From Phenylobacterium sp. (GTDB lineage Bacteria; Pseudomonadota; Alphaproteobacteria; Caulobacterales; Caulobacteraceae), in assembly GCF_030693405.1 (NCBI RefSeq), contig NZ_JAUYAW010000009.1, positions 1-64,000 of the forward strand: 64,000 nucleotides of DNA, written 5' to 3'. Shown here in pieces: positions 17,274 to 26,050 of the stretch; the first letter of the stretch is position 1, and each line of letters begins with the position of its first letter. The notes beneath the pieces were generated by a model. The model did not search any database, was not told the origin of the DNA, and saw only the letters and a program-made list of their open reading frames with translations. Position numbers and translations under genes: made by a program.

Positions 17274-19136
17274 TCAGCGCCGGCCGAACAACCGCTCGAT
17301 GTCGGCGAGCTTGAGCTCCACATAGGTGGGGCGGCCATGGTTGCACTGGCCCGAATGGGGGGTGGCCTCCATCTGGCGGAGCAGGGCGTTCATCTCCTGG
17401 GCCGTCAGCCGTCGGCCGGCCCGGACTGAGCCGTGGCAGGCCATGGTGGAGCAGACCTCCGCCAGACGTTCCTTCAGCGCCAGGGCCTGGTCGGTCTCGG
17501 CCAGGTCGTCGGCGATATCGCGCACCAGGCCTGCCGCATCCGTCGTCCCCAGCAGGGCCGGCGTCTCGCGGACCAGCACCGCGCCCGCGCCAAAGGGCTC
17601 GATGATGAGGCCGAGCGCCGCCAGCTCCTCGGCCCGGGCCACGACCCGTTCGGCCTCGGCCGGGTCCAGCTCGACCACCTCGGGGATCAGCAGGGCCTGA
17701 CGGGCGACGGCGCCGACCGCCATCTCAGCCTTCATCTTTTCATAGACCAGCCGCTCATGGGCCGCGTGCTGGTCGACGATGACCACGCCGTCGCGGGTCT
17801 GGGCGACAATATAGGTCTCGTGCACCTGGGCCCGGGCCGCGCCCAGGGGATAGTCCACCATGTCCGGCGCCGGGGCGGGGGCCAGGTGGCCCTCGGCGAA
17901 GCCAGACGCGCCCGGGGATGGCGGCTGGTAGGCCGGCTCGTGGCGGGCGGAGGTTTCGCTGAGGCCCGGGATCGCCTGGGCGAGGGCCGGACCCCAGCCG
18001 CCGCCGCTCCAGCTGGAAAAGCCCTGGGCCGAGGGTCCAGGGCGATAGGCGGGCGCGGGCGTCATGCCAGGCCGCAGGCCTTGCAGCGCGTCGGCGGCCA
18101 CGGTGGTCGAGGCCCGGTGTCCGGCGCCGGCCAGGGCGTGGCGCAGGCCGCCGACGATCAGACCGCGCACCAGCGCCGGGTCGCGGAAGCGCACCTCGGC
18201 CTTGGCCGGATGGACGTTCACATCCACCAGGGCTGGATCGAGCTCCAGGAACAGAGCCGTCAGCGGATGGCGGTCGCGGGCCAGGAAGTCGGCATAGGCG
18301 CCGCGCAGGGCGCCCTGCAGCAGGCGGTCGCGGACCGGCCGGCCATTGACGAACAGGTACTGGTGGGCGGCGTTGCCGCGGTTCAGGGTCGGCAGACCGG
18401 CATAGCCCGACAGGCGCACGCCCTCGCGGACATGATCGATCAGCAGGGCGTTGTCGGAAAACTCCCGCCCCATGATGGCCGAGAGGCGGGCCAGCCGGCC
18501 CACATCGCCCTCCGGCTCGGCGGGCAGGCGCAGAACCTTTCGCCCGTCGATCTCCAGGCTGAAGCTGACGGCTTCATGGGCCATGGCCTGGCGCTTGATC
18601 TCCTCGGCGATGGCCATGGCCTCGGCCCGCTCGGACTTCATGAACTTCAGACGGGCCGGTGTGGCGTAGAACAGGTCGCGCACCTCCACCCGCGCCCCGT
18701 GGGGGCCGGGGAAGGCGGCCGGCGACACCTGGCCCATCGCCCCGCCGTCGACCCGCAGGGCGTGGGCGTCAGAGGCGCCGCGCGCGCGGCTGGTGATGGA
18801 GAGCCTGGCCACCGAGCCGATGGACGGCAGGGCCTCGCCCCGGAAGCCCAGGGTGGCGATACGCAGCAGGTCATAGTCGCCGGCGTCGTCGGGCAGGAGC
18901 TTGGAGGTGGCGTGGCGCTCGACCGCCAGCAGCAGTTCGTCCGGCGAAAGGCCAAAGCCGTCATCGGCCACCAGGATGCGGGACAGGCCGCCGCCGTCCA
19001 CCTGCACCTCGATCTGTCGCGCCCCGGCGTCCAGGGCGTTCTCGACCAACTCCTTGATGGCGCTGGCCGGCCGCTCGACCACCTCGCCGGCGGCGATGCG
19101 GTTGACGGTTTCGGGGGGAAGGCGATGGATGCGCAT
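17274..19136 (-). CDS. mutL: DNA mismatch repair protein MutL
   Basis: 620 residues from ATG 19136 ([29 protein letters not shown]). GHKL ATPase motifs: [11 protein letters not shown] (motif I), DDGFGL (II), [16 protein letters not shown] (III). A proline-rich linker (about 330-420) leads to the C-terminal dimerisation domain, which carries [12 protein letters not shown], the DQHA-x2-E-x4-E endonuclease signature, and QCNHGRPT near the end. It is therefore a nicking-type MutL as expected in bacteria lacking MutH. Monocistronic on the minus strand, divergent from the GumN-like gene. Confidence 0.97.
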   Translation of the reverse strand: MRIHRLPPETVNRIAAGEVVERPASAIKELVENALDAGARQIEVQVDGGGLSRILVADDGFGLSPDELLLAVERHATSKLLPDDAGDYDLLRIATLGFRGEALPSIGSVARLSITSRARGASDAHALRVDGGAMGQVSPAAFPGPHGARVEVRDLFYATPARLKFMKSERAEAMAIAEEIKRQAMAHEAVSFSLEIDGRKVLRLPAEPEGDVGRLARLSAIMGREFSDNALLIDHVREGVRLSGYAGLPTLNRGNAAHQYLFVNGRPVRDRLLQGALRGAYADFLARDRHPLTALFLELDPALVDVNVHPAKAEVRFRDPALVRGLIVGGLRHALAGAGHRASTTVAADALQGLRPGMTPAPAYRPGPSAQGFSSWSGGGWGPALAQAIPGLSETSARHEPAYQPPSPGASGFAEGHLAPAPAPDMVDYPLGAARAQVHETYIVAQTRDGVVIVDQHAAHERLVYEKMKAEMAVGAVARQALLIPEVVELDPAEAERVVARAEELAALGLIIEPFGAGAVLVRETPALLGTTDAAGLVRDIADDLAETDQALALKERLAEVCSTMACHGSVRAGRRLTAQEMNALLRQMEATPHSGQCNHGRPTYVELKLADIERLFGRR

Positions 19137-19207
19137 GTTCGAGCCTGGGTCCAAAAGGCGTTATAGGACGATTCAGGCTGCGGGGGCGGCTCTTGAGGAA
19201 AGACATA

Positions 19208-20161
19208 ATGCGCCTGACTGCGCTCCTCTGCGGACTGCTGCTTCTGGCCACCCCCGTTGGCGCGGTGGCTCAGGCGCCGCCCGGCCTGCTCGAAGACCCC
19301 GACGCGGTCCTGGTGGAGGAGCTGGTGGTCACCGCGCGCGAGATCGGCCCCGCTTGGTGGCGGGTCTCGGACGGGGACTCCACCGTCTATGTGATGGGGG
19401 TGCCCTCGGTGATCCCGAAGGGCTCCGGTTGGGACCCGAGCGTGCTGGAGCGGCGTCTGGAGGGGGCCAATCTGGTCATCCTGCCGTTCAACAACGCCAG
19501 CGTGAACCTGCTGACGGCGCCGGGCGCGGTGGTCAGCCTGGTGCGCCTGCGGTCCTCCGCCCCTTTTGAGGAGACCCTGGAGGGCGCCTTGAAGGCGCGC
19601 TTCGTCGCCGCCCGCACCCGTGCCGGGCAAGAGGCCGACCGCTACAAGACGCGCAACGGCATGGCTGCAGCCCTGCTGCTGGTCAGCGACTATCGAGACG
19701 CCGCCCGGCTGACGGCGGCCGATCCGGCCAAGACCATCGGACGGATGGCGGCGTCGCGGGGGATCCGTGTGGAGGCCAAGACCTATGACGCCGCCCCCCT
19801 GCTGGCCGCCGTGGTGCGCACGCCGGCGGCGGCTCAGCGGGCCTGCGTTGTGGAAGCCCTGGCGGCTGTAGAGGCGGGCCCGGCTTCAGCCGAGGCTGCG
19901 GCCCGGGCCTGGGCCTGGGGCCGCGTGCGCGAGGCCCTGGGGGGCGAGCGGAGCTATGAGCGGTGCATCGCGGCGGCGCCTGGGGCTGCGGACCTGGACG
20001 CCCGGCTAAAGGCCGACCAGACCGCCGCCATCGTGGCCGCCCTCAGGCGGCCAGGGCACAGCATAGCGGTGGTGCAGCTGCGCCCCCTGCTGGCGCAGGG
20101 GGGTGTGCTCGATCGCCTGGGCGCGCTGGGCTACGAGATTCGCACGCCAGCCGAGGACTGA
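19208..20161 (+). CDS. TraB/GumN-like periplasmic protein with a TonB-box-like N-terminus
   Basis: 317 residues from ATG 19208 with GAGGAAAG in front. Signal peptide about 1-22. The domain start PAWWRVSDGDSTVYVMGVPSVIPKGSGW is the TraB/GumN opening (W-x-V-x-D-G-D-S/T, then G-x-x-x-x-I/L-P-K), and the later blocks KTRNGMAAALLLVSDYRDAARL and the C-terminal RPGHSIAVVQLRPLLAQGGVLDRLGALGYEI fit a GumN-type protein, a diverged relative of Tiki metalloproteases. The usual G-x-x-H near the start is GVPS here, so the metal site appears lost. Residues 36-43, VEELVVTA, are identical to the TonB box of the receptor at 3538. Function unknown. Confidence 0.75.
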   Translation: MRLTALLCGLLLLATPVGAVAQAPPGLLEDPDAVLVEELVVTAREIGPAWWRVSDGDSTVYVMGVPSVIPKGSGWDPSVLERRLEGANLVILPFNNASVNLLTAPGAVVSLVRLRSSAPFEETLEGALKARFVAARTRAGQEADRYKTRNGMAAALLLVSDYRDAARLTAADPAKTIGRMAASRGIRVEAKTYDAAPLLAAVVRTPAAAQRACVVEALAAVEAGPASAEAAARAWAWGRVREALGGERSYERCIAAAPGAADLDARLKADQTAAIVAALRRPGHSIAVVQLRPLLAQGGVLDRLGALGYEIRTPAED

Positions 20162-20170
20162 CGCCTGCGC

Positions 20171-20719
20171 TTAGAGGCCCGGCAGCTTGATGCGGCTGCC
20201 GGCGTCGCGGCGGATCACGACATTGCCGCCGCCGGTGATGGCGTTGATCCGGGCCTGCTCAGCCTCGGCGTCCACGGGGCCGGACAGGTCGGGACCGCCG
20301 GCTTGAGCCGGGGCGGCGCTTCCCCGCCAGAACATCACCCGGTCGGCGAAGCCCTTGTCCTTGTGGGCGATGTCGCCGAACTCGTCGTCGACCACATAGC
20401 GGATCAGCGGGTCGGCGCCGGCGAGGCCGGCCTTGGCCACCAGGGCCTGTTCACCCTGGCTGCGGTTGAGGCCTTCGCGCTCGCCCACCAGGGCCGCCCG
20501 GGCCGCGCTTTCGGGGCGCAGCTCCTGGGGTTGCGGCTCGCCAGGCGCCGGCGGACGCAGGGAATAGTCAGGGGGCACCACCAGCGGGGCCTTGGTGACG
20601 ACCCGGAATTCGTCAGGGGTCACCTTGGTCATGCCAAGGGCCTGGCGGGTGGAGCTGCAGCCGGCCAGACCGACGGCCGCAACCAGGGCGCCGGCGAGGA
20701 TCACGCGGTTGAGGGTCAT
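20171..20719 (-). CDS. DUF3035-family lipoprotein
   Basis: 182 residues from ATG 20719. Lipoprotein signal with lipobox VGLAGC. Then GMTKVTPDEFRVVTKAPLVVPPDYSLRPPAPGEPQPQEL, the diagnostic DUF3035 stretch (a 'DEF.V...PL..PP...LP.P..G' pattern), followed by VDDEFGDIAHKDKGFADRVMFWR. Envelope protein of unknown function conserved in alphaproteobacteria next to lspA and ileS, as here. It is 78 bp downstream of lspA in the same direction, so probably one operon ileS-lspA-this gene. Convergent with the GumN-like gene, with stops ten bases apart. Confidence 0.88.
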   Translation of the reverse strand: MTLNRVILAGALVAAVGLAGCSSTRQALGMTKVTPDEFRVVTKAPLVVPPDYSLRPPAPGEPQPQELRPESAARAALVGEREGLNRSQGEQALVAKAGLAGADPLIRYVVDDEFGDIAHKDKGFADRVMFWRGSAAPAQAGGPDLSGPVDAEAEQARINAITGGGNVVIRRDAGSRIKLPGL

Positions 20720-20797
20720 GACGAAACGCTCCCAAAGGCCGCCCCCGGCCGGAAAGTCCATTGCATTAGCGCAAACACAGGCCCGGCGCCAACGCCC

Positions 20798-21289
20798 TTA
20801 GGTCTTGGCGTCGCGGCGAAAGCCATCGAGCAGTAGCAGGACCACCCCCACAGAGATGGCCGCATCGGCGATATTGAACACCCACGGGAAGTAGAGCCTG
20901 GAGACATCGATGAAGTCGACGACGGCGCCGAACCGCGCCCGGTCGATGGCGTTGCCGACGGCGCCGCCCATCACCAGGCCGAGCGCCAGGGCCATCAGGG
21001 TGCGGTCGCCCCGCTGCGCCCAGATCGCCAGGGCGATGGCCACCAGGACGGAAAAGGCCACCAGCAGCCAGCGGCCCAGGTCCTGGTCGGCCCGCAACAG
21101 GCCAAAACTGACCCCCTGGTTCCAGACCATGGTCAGGTAGAAGGGGCCGACCACCTGCTCGCTCACCCGGGTAGGAAGGTCATAGACGAACAGGATCCAG
21201 TGCTTGGACAGCTGGTCCAGCACGATGACCGCCAGCGCCAGTCCATAGGCGGTCCAGCCGTGACGATTGATCAGGGGCGAGGCGGTCAT
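20798..21289 (-). CDS. lspA: Lipoprotein signal peptidase LspA
   Basis: 163 residues; four membrane helices. Removes signal peptides from diacylglyceryl-prolipoproteins in the inner membrane. Motifs: LDQLSKHW (helix 1), VWNQGVSFGLL, GAVGNAIDRARFGAVVDFIDV and FPWVFNIADAAISVGV, holding the two catalytic aspartates (D-R..VVDF and N-I-A-D-A). Starts 12 bp after the ileS stop, so they are co-transcribed, an arrangement common in bacteria. Confidence 0.97.
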   Translation of the reverse strand: MTASPLINRHGWTAYGLALAVIVLDQLSKHWILFVYDLPTRVSEQVVGPFYLTMVWNQGVSFGLLRADQDLGRWLLVAFSVLVAIALAIWAQRGDRTLMALALGLVMGGAVGNAIDRARFGAVVDFIDVSRLYFPWVFNIADAAISVGVVLLLLDGFRRDAKT

Positions 21290-21301
21290 GTCCGGGGCGC
21301 C

Positions 21302-24241
21302 TCAGGCTGCGCCATGGGCGGCGTCCCAGGCCGCCACGGCCTCGGCGTCGCGCAGGGACAGGTCGGGATAGCGGGGATCATCCCCCACCTCGAGCAGGAT
21401 CCGCCAGGAGCGGGCGCATTTGCGGCCCTGCGCCCGCAGGGGCTCCACGGCCACGGCGGGGCTGTCGGCCAGGCGGAAGGCGCCGGCGGGGCCTTCGCCT
21501 GCGACCAGGGTCGCCTGGCTGGTGCGGAACACCTCAGCCGCATCCAGACCCTCGAAGGCGGCCAGCAGGGCCGGATCGCTGATATGGACCACCGGCGCGG
21601 CCTCAAGGGCGGCGCCCAGACGCTTTTCGCGGCGTTCCACCTCCAGGGCGCCGGTGACCACGGCGGTCACCGCCTGCACCTTGGCCCATCGGGCGGCCTC
21701 TTCCGGGCAGGCCCAGGCCGAAGGGGTCTCCGGGAAGACCCGCAGGGCGTTGGAGCCGGCCTCAGGGAAGCGGAGCGTCCAGGCCTCTTCGGTCGTGAAG
21801 GGCATGAGCGGGGCCAGCCAGACGGTCAGGCGCTCGAAGGCCAGATCCATGACTGTGCGGGCGGCCCGGCGGCGGAGCGCCGTGGCCTGGTCGCAATAGA
21901 GCGCGTCGCGGCGCACGTCGAAGAACAGGGCCGAAAGGTCCTCCTGACAGAAGGCGATCAGCGGCCGGATCACGTCCTGGAAGGCGTAGCCGGCATAGGC
22001 GTCGCGGACCTCGGTATCCAGCGCCTGCAGCCGGTGCAGGATGTAGCGCTCCAGCGGCGGCATGTCTTCCAGCGCCACGGCCTCGCCCGCGTCGTAGCCG
22101 GCGAGCGCCCCCAGCAGATAACGCAGGGTGTTGCGCAGCTTGCGATAGGCGTCGGCGGTGGTGGCCAGGATCGTCTTGCCGATCCGCTGGTCGTCGGAAT
22201 AGTCGACCATGGCCGCCCAAAGGCGGATGATCTCGGCCCCGGACTCCTTGATCACCTGGTTGGGATCGACGGTGTTGCCCTTGGACTTGGACATCTTCTC
22301 GCCGTTCTCATCCATGGTGAAGCCATGGGTGAGGACGCCGTTGTAGGGGGCGCGGCCGCGGGTGCCGGAGCTTTCCAGCAGCGAAGACTGGAACCAGCCG
22401 CGGTGCTGGTCTGACCCTTCCAGATAGAGATCGGCGGGCCAGCGGGTGTCCTCCCGGCCTTCCAGGGTGAAGGCGTGGGTGGAGCCGGAGTCGAACCAGA
22501 CATCGAGGATGTCCTCGACCTTCTCGTAGCGATCCGGATCATGGGCGCCCAGGAAGTCGGTGACCGGACGGGTGAACCAGGCGTCGGCGCCTTCGGCGGC
22601 GATGGCCGCGATGATGCGGGCGTTGACCTCTTCGTCGTGCAGGGGCTGGTTCGTCTCCTTGTCGACGAACATGGCCAGCGGCGCGCCCCAGGCCCGCTGA
22701 CGGCTGATCAGCCAGTCCGGCCGGCTTTCCACCATGGTGCGGATGCGGTTGCGTCCGGCCTCGGGATAGAAGGCGGTGGCCTCGATGGCCTCGAGCGCCG
22801 TCTCGCGCAGGGTCCGGCCCCCGTGATGCGGGGTGTCCAGGGGCTCGTCCATGCGGATGAACCACTGGGGCGTATTGCGGAAGATCACCGGCGCTTTGGA
22901 GCGCCAGGAGTGCGGATAGGAATGCTCCAGCCGGCCGCGGGCCAGCAGGCCGCCGGCTTCGATGAGTTTTTCGATCACCGCCGGATTGGCCGCACCGAAC
23001 TTGCCGGCCTTCTTGCCCTCGGTCTCCAGGACCTTCAGCCCGCCGAACAGGGGCACATGGGGATAGTAGGCGCCGTCGGCGTCCACCGTCTCGGGGATCT
23101 CCCGATGGCCGTGGGACATCCAGACCACATAGTCGTCGGCGCCATGGCCCGGCGCGGTGTGGACAAAGCCCGTGCCGGCCTCTTCGGTCACATGATCGCC
23201 GGCCAGCAGGGGGACGGAGAAGCCATAATGGCTGTCCAGCGCCGCCAGCGGGTGGGCGCAGACCATGCCCTGGCAGTCGATGGTCTCGATCCTGCGCCAC
23301 TTGCCGATCTTGGCGGCCTTGAAGACCTCCTCGGCCAGCTTGTCGGCGACGATCAGCTTGTCGCCCGGCTTTGCCCAGGGCTCAAACTCCAGCCCCTCTT
23401 CCAGGGCCTCCACCTGATAGGCGCCATAGGCGATGGACTCGTTATAGGCGATCGCTCGGTTGGCCGGGATGGTCCACGGCGTGGTGGTCCAGATCACGAC
23501 GCTGGCCCCGCGGGCGGCGTCGGAGCCTTGCGTCACCGGGAACTTCACCCAGATCGTGGGGGAGACGTGGTCGTGATACTCCACCTCGGCGTCGGCCAGA
23601 GCCGTGCGCTCCACCGGGCTCCACATCACGGGCTTTGAGCCGCGATAGAGCTGGTTCGAGGCCACGAACTTGTGGAACTCCGCGACGATGGCCGCCTCGC
23701 TGCCATAGTCCATGGTGGCGTAGCGGTTCTCCCAGTCGGCCAGGACGCCCAGGCGCTTGAAGCCGTCCCGCTGGACGTCGATCCACTGGCCGGCATAGGC
23801 GCGGCACTTCTCACGGAACTCGGCCTTGGAGACCTCGTCCTTGCGGCGGCCCTTGCTGCGCAGCTCCTCCTCGATCTTCCACTCGATGGGCAGGCCGTGG
23901 CAGTCCCAGCCGGGCACGAAGTCCACGTCGTAGCCCATGGCGAAGCGCGAACGGACCACGAAGTCCTTCAGGGTCTTCTGCAGGGCGTGGCCGATATGGA
24001 TGGCGCCATTGGCGTAGGGCGGGCCGTCGTGCAGCACAAACAGCGGCGCGCCTTGCGCCTGCCGCGCCTTGCGGGCGGCATGGTACAGGCCGATCTCGTC
24101 CCACTTGGCCAGGATCTGGGGTTCCTTTTGCGGCAGGCCTGCGCGCATGGGGAAGTCGGTCTGGGGCAGGAAGACGGTCTCGCGATAGTCGCGTCCCGCA
24201 GTTTCGGGGGAAGCGGTGCGCTTTTCAGCGTCGTCGGCCAT
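21302..24241 (-). CDS. ileS: Isoleucyl-tRNA synthetase
   Basis: 979 residues from ATG 24241 (MADDAEKRT); the frame is open 27 codons more but those residues are proline-rich and not IleS-like. Class I synthetase: HIGH signature GAIHIGHALQKTLKD, catalytic-core WDCHGLPIE, editing (CP1) domain with VIWTTTPWTIPANRA and GTGFVHTAPGHGADDY, and KMSKS signature EKMSKSKGNTV. The C-terminal anticodon-binding domain is present; the Cys-x-x-Cys zinc knuckle of long IleS forms is not seen at the end (ends DAAHGAA). Leads an operon with lspA. Confidence 0.98.
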   Translation of the reverse strand: MADDAEKRTASPETAGRDYRETVFLPQTDFPMRAGLPQKEPQILAKWDEIGLYHAARKARQAQGAPLFVLHDGPPYANGAIHIGHALQKTLKDFVVRSRFAMGYDVDFVPGWDCHGLPIEWKIEEELRSKGRRKDEVSKAEFREKCRAYAGQWIDVQRDGFKRLGVLADWENRYATMDYGSEAAIVAEFHKFVASNQLYRGSKPVMWSPVERTALADAEVEYHDHVSPTIWVKFPVTQGSDAARGASVVIWTTTPWTIPANRAIAYNESIAYGAYQVEALEEGLEFEPWAKPGDKLIVADKLAEEVFKAAKIGKWRRIETIDCQGMVCAHPLAALDSHYGFSVPLLAGDHVTEEAGTGFVHTAPGHGADDYVVWMSHGHREIPETVDADGAYYPHVPLFGGLKVLETEGKKAGKFGAANPAVIEKLIEAGGLLARGRLEHSYPHSWRSKAPVIFRNTPQWFIRMDEPLDTPHHGGRTLRETALEAIEATAFYPEAGRNRIRTMVESRPDWLISRQRAWGAPLAMFVDKETNQPLHDEEVNARIIAAIAAEGADAWFTRPVTDFLGAHDPDRYEKVEDILDVWFDSGSTHAFTLEGREDTRWPADLYLEGSDQHRGWFQSSLLESSGTRGRAPYNGVLTHGFTMDENGEKMSKSKGNTVDPNQVIKESGAEIIRLWAAMVDYSDDQRIGKTILATTADAYRKLRNTLRYLLGALAGYDAGEAVALEDMPPLERYILHRLQALDTEVRDAYAGYAFQDVIRPLIAFCQEDLSALFFDVRRDALYCDQATALRRRAARTVMDLAFERLTVWLAPLMPFTTEEAWTLRFPEAGSNALRVFPETPSAWACPEEAARWAKVQAVTAVVTGALEVERREKRLGAALEAAPVVHISDPALLAAFEGLDAAEVFRTSQATLVAGEGPAGAFRLADSPAVAVEPLRAQGRKCARSWRILLEVGDDPRYPDLSLRDAEAVAAWDAAHGAA

Positions 24242-24414
24242 GGGATTTTTCATCCAAGTCGGAGGCGGAGGAGGGCGGACAGGTCCCGGCGCGCGCTGGA
24301 TCATAGGCTCCGGCGGCGTCACGCCGGGCGTGTAATTCGCAAGGATTTGCGGCCCCTCGTCATGGGGCGGTCCTAGCAGACCGTCGCGCAGCGAGCGAGC
24401 CCTTTAGGCGCGCC

Positions 24415-25350
24415 TCAGAAGTCGGGGATGAGGATCTGGCGGGCCTGGGCGGCGTCGCGCCGGATCTGTTCGACCATGACCTCGAGGCTTGAGAACTTCT
24501 GTTCCGGCCGCAGGAAGGTGATCAGATCGGTCTCGATGGTCTGGTCGTAGATGTCCTCATCGAAGTCGAACAGCCAGACCTCCAGCACCGGGGCCACTTC
24601 TCCCACCGTGGGATTGACCCCGATATTGGCCACGCCGGGCACCTCGCGCCCATCGGGCAGGCGGGTGCGGGTGGCGTAGACGCCGAACCTCGGCTGGACA
24701 TAGTCGTCCACCTGCACATTGGCGGTGGGGAAGCCCAGTTCGCGGCCCAACTGCCGGCCGCGCTGGACGACGCCTTCGATGGCGAAGGGCCGGCCCAGGA
24801 TGGCGGCGGCGGCCTCGGGCTGGCCGTCCCGCAGGGCGTCCCGTACGCCGGTGGAGGAGTATTTCTCGCCGCTGTCATCGGCCACGGCGGCGGCGACCGA
24901 GACGCCGAAGCCGAAGTCCTGCCCATAGTCTTTCATGGTCGCGGGGCTCCCTGTGCGGCCCTTGCCGAAGGAGATGTCGAAGCCCACCGCCACGTGCCGC
25001 ACCCCCAGACCCTCATGCAGGACCTGCTGGGCGAAGTCGCGATCGGTCAGGCTGGCCATCTCCTGGTCGAACGGCAAGACGTAGAACAGGTCCACCCCCA
25101 GGGCCTCAAGGGCGCGGGCCTGCTGGCCGGGCCGCATCAGTCGGAATGCTGGCGCATTGGGCGCAAAGATCTGCCGCGGGTGCGGATCGAAGCTGATGAC
25201 CCCCAGGGGCGCGCCGATCTCGTGAGCGGCCTTGGCGGCCAGCGCGATGACCTGCTGGTGGCCGCGGTGGACCCCGTCGAAATTGCCGAGCGCAATGGCC
25301 GCGCCACGGTCCCGGGCCATCAGGCCCTTCCATCCCTTGATCACACGCAT
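24415..25350 (-). CDS. ribF: Bifunctional riboflavin kinase / FAD synthetase
   Basis: 311 residues. N-terminal FAD synthetase (nucleotidyltransferase): ALGNFDGVHRGHQQVI (H-x-G-H like), ISFDPHPRQIFAPNAP, and VGFDISFGKGRTGSPATMKDYG. C-terminal riboflavin kinase: GRPFAIEGVVQRGRQLGRELGFPTANV with the P-T-A-N metal/ATP site, and GVANIGVNPT. Converts riboflavin to FMN and FAD, the latter needed by the acyl-CoA dehydrogenases in this region. Starts four bases after the MaoC gene stop, so the two are probably co-transcribed. Confidence 0.97.
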   Translation of the reverse strand: MRVIKGWKGLMARDRGAAIALGNFDGVHRGHQQVIALAAKAAHEIGAPLGVISFDPHPRQIFAPNAPAFRLMRPGQQARALEALGVDLFYVLPFDQEMASLTDRDFAQQVLHEGLGVRHVAVGFDISFGKGRTGSPATMKDYGQDFGFGVSVAAAVADDSGEKYSSTGVRDALRDGQPEAAAAILGRPFAIEGVVQRGRQLGRELGFPTANVQVDDYVQPRFGVYATRTRLPDGREVPGVANIGVNPTVGEVAPVLEVWLFDFDEDIYDQTIETDLITFLRPEQKFSSLEVMVEQIRRDAAQARQILIPDF

Positions 25351-25353
25351 CGG

Positions 25354-25776
25354 TCAGGCGTCCCGCTTGGGCACGAGGACCACAGCCTCGCCGTCGGCCA
25401 CGGTCTTGCCCGCGACGGTGCAGACGGTGGCGAAGGTGGCGTGGCCCTTGCGGGGATCCAATTCGCGCACCGTGACGGTGGTGGTCACTTCATCGCCAAG
25501 GCCCACGGGCCTGCGGAAGCGCAGGGTCTGGGAGACATAGACGGCGCCGGGGCCTGGCAGGCGCGAGCCCAGCACCGCCGAGATATAGGCGCCGGTCAGC
25601 ATGCCGTGGGCGATGCGGCGCTTGAACGGCGTGGTCGCCGCATAGGCTTCATCCAGATGCAGGGGGTTGTCGTCGCCGGAGACGGCGGCGAAGGCCTCCA
25701 CATCGGCGGCGCTTACCGTGCGGGCGATCTGTGCGCTCTGGTCCAGACTGAGGTCCTCGAAGAATAGTCCCGGCAA
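25354..25776 (-). CDS. MaoC-like (R)-specific enoyl-CoA hydratase
   Basis: 140 residues from TTG 25776, chosen because AGGGGAG lies seven bases before it and the product then begins MPGLFFEDL as in PhaJ-type hydratases. Hot-dog fold with the hydratase-2 motif: FAAVSGDDNPLHLDEAYAATTPFKRRIAHGMLTGAYISAVLGSRLPGPGAVYVSQTLRFRRPV; Asp and His of D-D-N-P-L-H and the following G-M pattern form the active site. It hydrates trans-2-enoyl-CoA to (R)-3-hydroxyacyl-CoA, a link between beta-oxidation and polyhydroxyalkanoate synthesis. Upstream of ribF on the same strand. Confidence 0.88.
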   Translation of the reverse strand: MPGLFFEDLSLDQSAQIARTVSAADVEAFAAVSGDDNPLHLDEAYAATTPFKRRIAHGMLTGAYISAVLGSRLPGPGAVYVSQTLRFRRPVGLGDEVTTTVTVRELDPRKGHATFATVCTVAGKTVADGEAVVLVPKRDA

Positions 25777-25899
25777 GGAAACGCTCCCCTTTTTGGCCCT
25801 GCATAGACGCAACCCTGCCCAATGCGAAGGCGCTTGAGCTGCACGGGGGCCGCGATCTGCGCCGAAGATGGCCCCGACAGGCTTCCAATGGGGAGAGCG

Positions 25900-26025
25900 A
25901 TGGAAATGTGCAAGACGCTGATCGGCGCCGCCGCGGCCCTGATCCTACTGGCCGCCTGCGACCAGACGCCGGCTGATCCGGTCCCCCCGCCGCCGCAGGC
26001 GCCGGTGGGTCAGAGCGCGTCCTGA
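25900..26025 (+). CDS. Small lipoprotein, 41 residues
   Basis: ATG 25900 follows GGGGAGAG. The product is a signal peptide MEMCKTLIGAAAALILLAAC with lipobox LLAAC, then only 21 residues, mostly proline and glutamine (PVPPPPQAPVG). After processing a lipidated peptide of about 22 residues would remain. It resembles the tiny LptM/entericidin-like lipoproteins in layout only; no homology can be claimed. Divergent from the MaoC-ribF unit. Confidence 0.7.
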   Translation: MEMCKTLIGAAAALILLAACDQTPADPVPPPPQAPVGQSAS

Positions 26026-26050
26026 CGCCGAGGCGCGGCGACCGCTCGGG

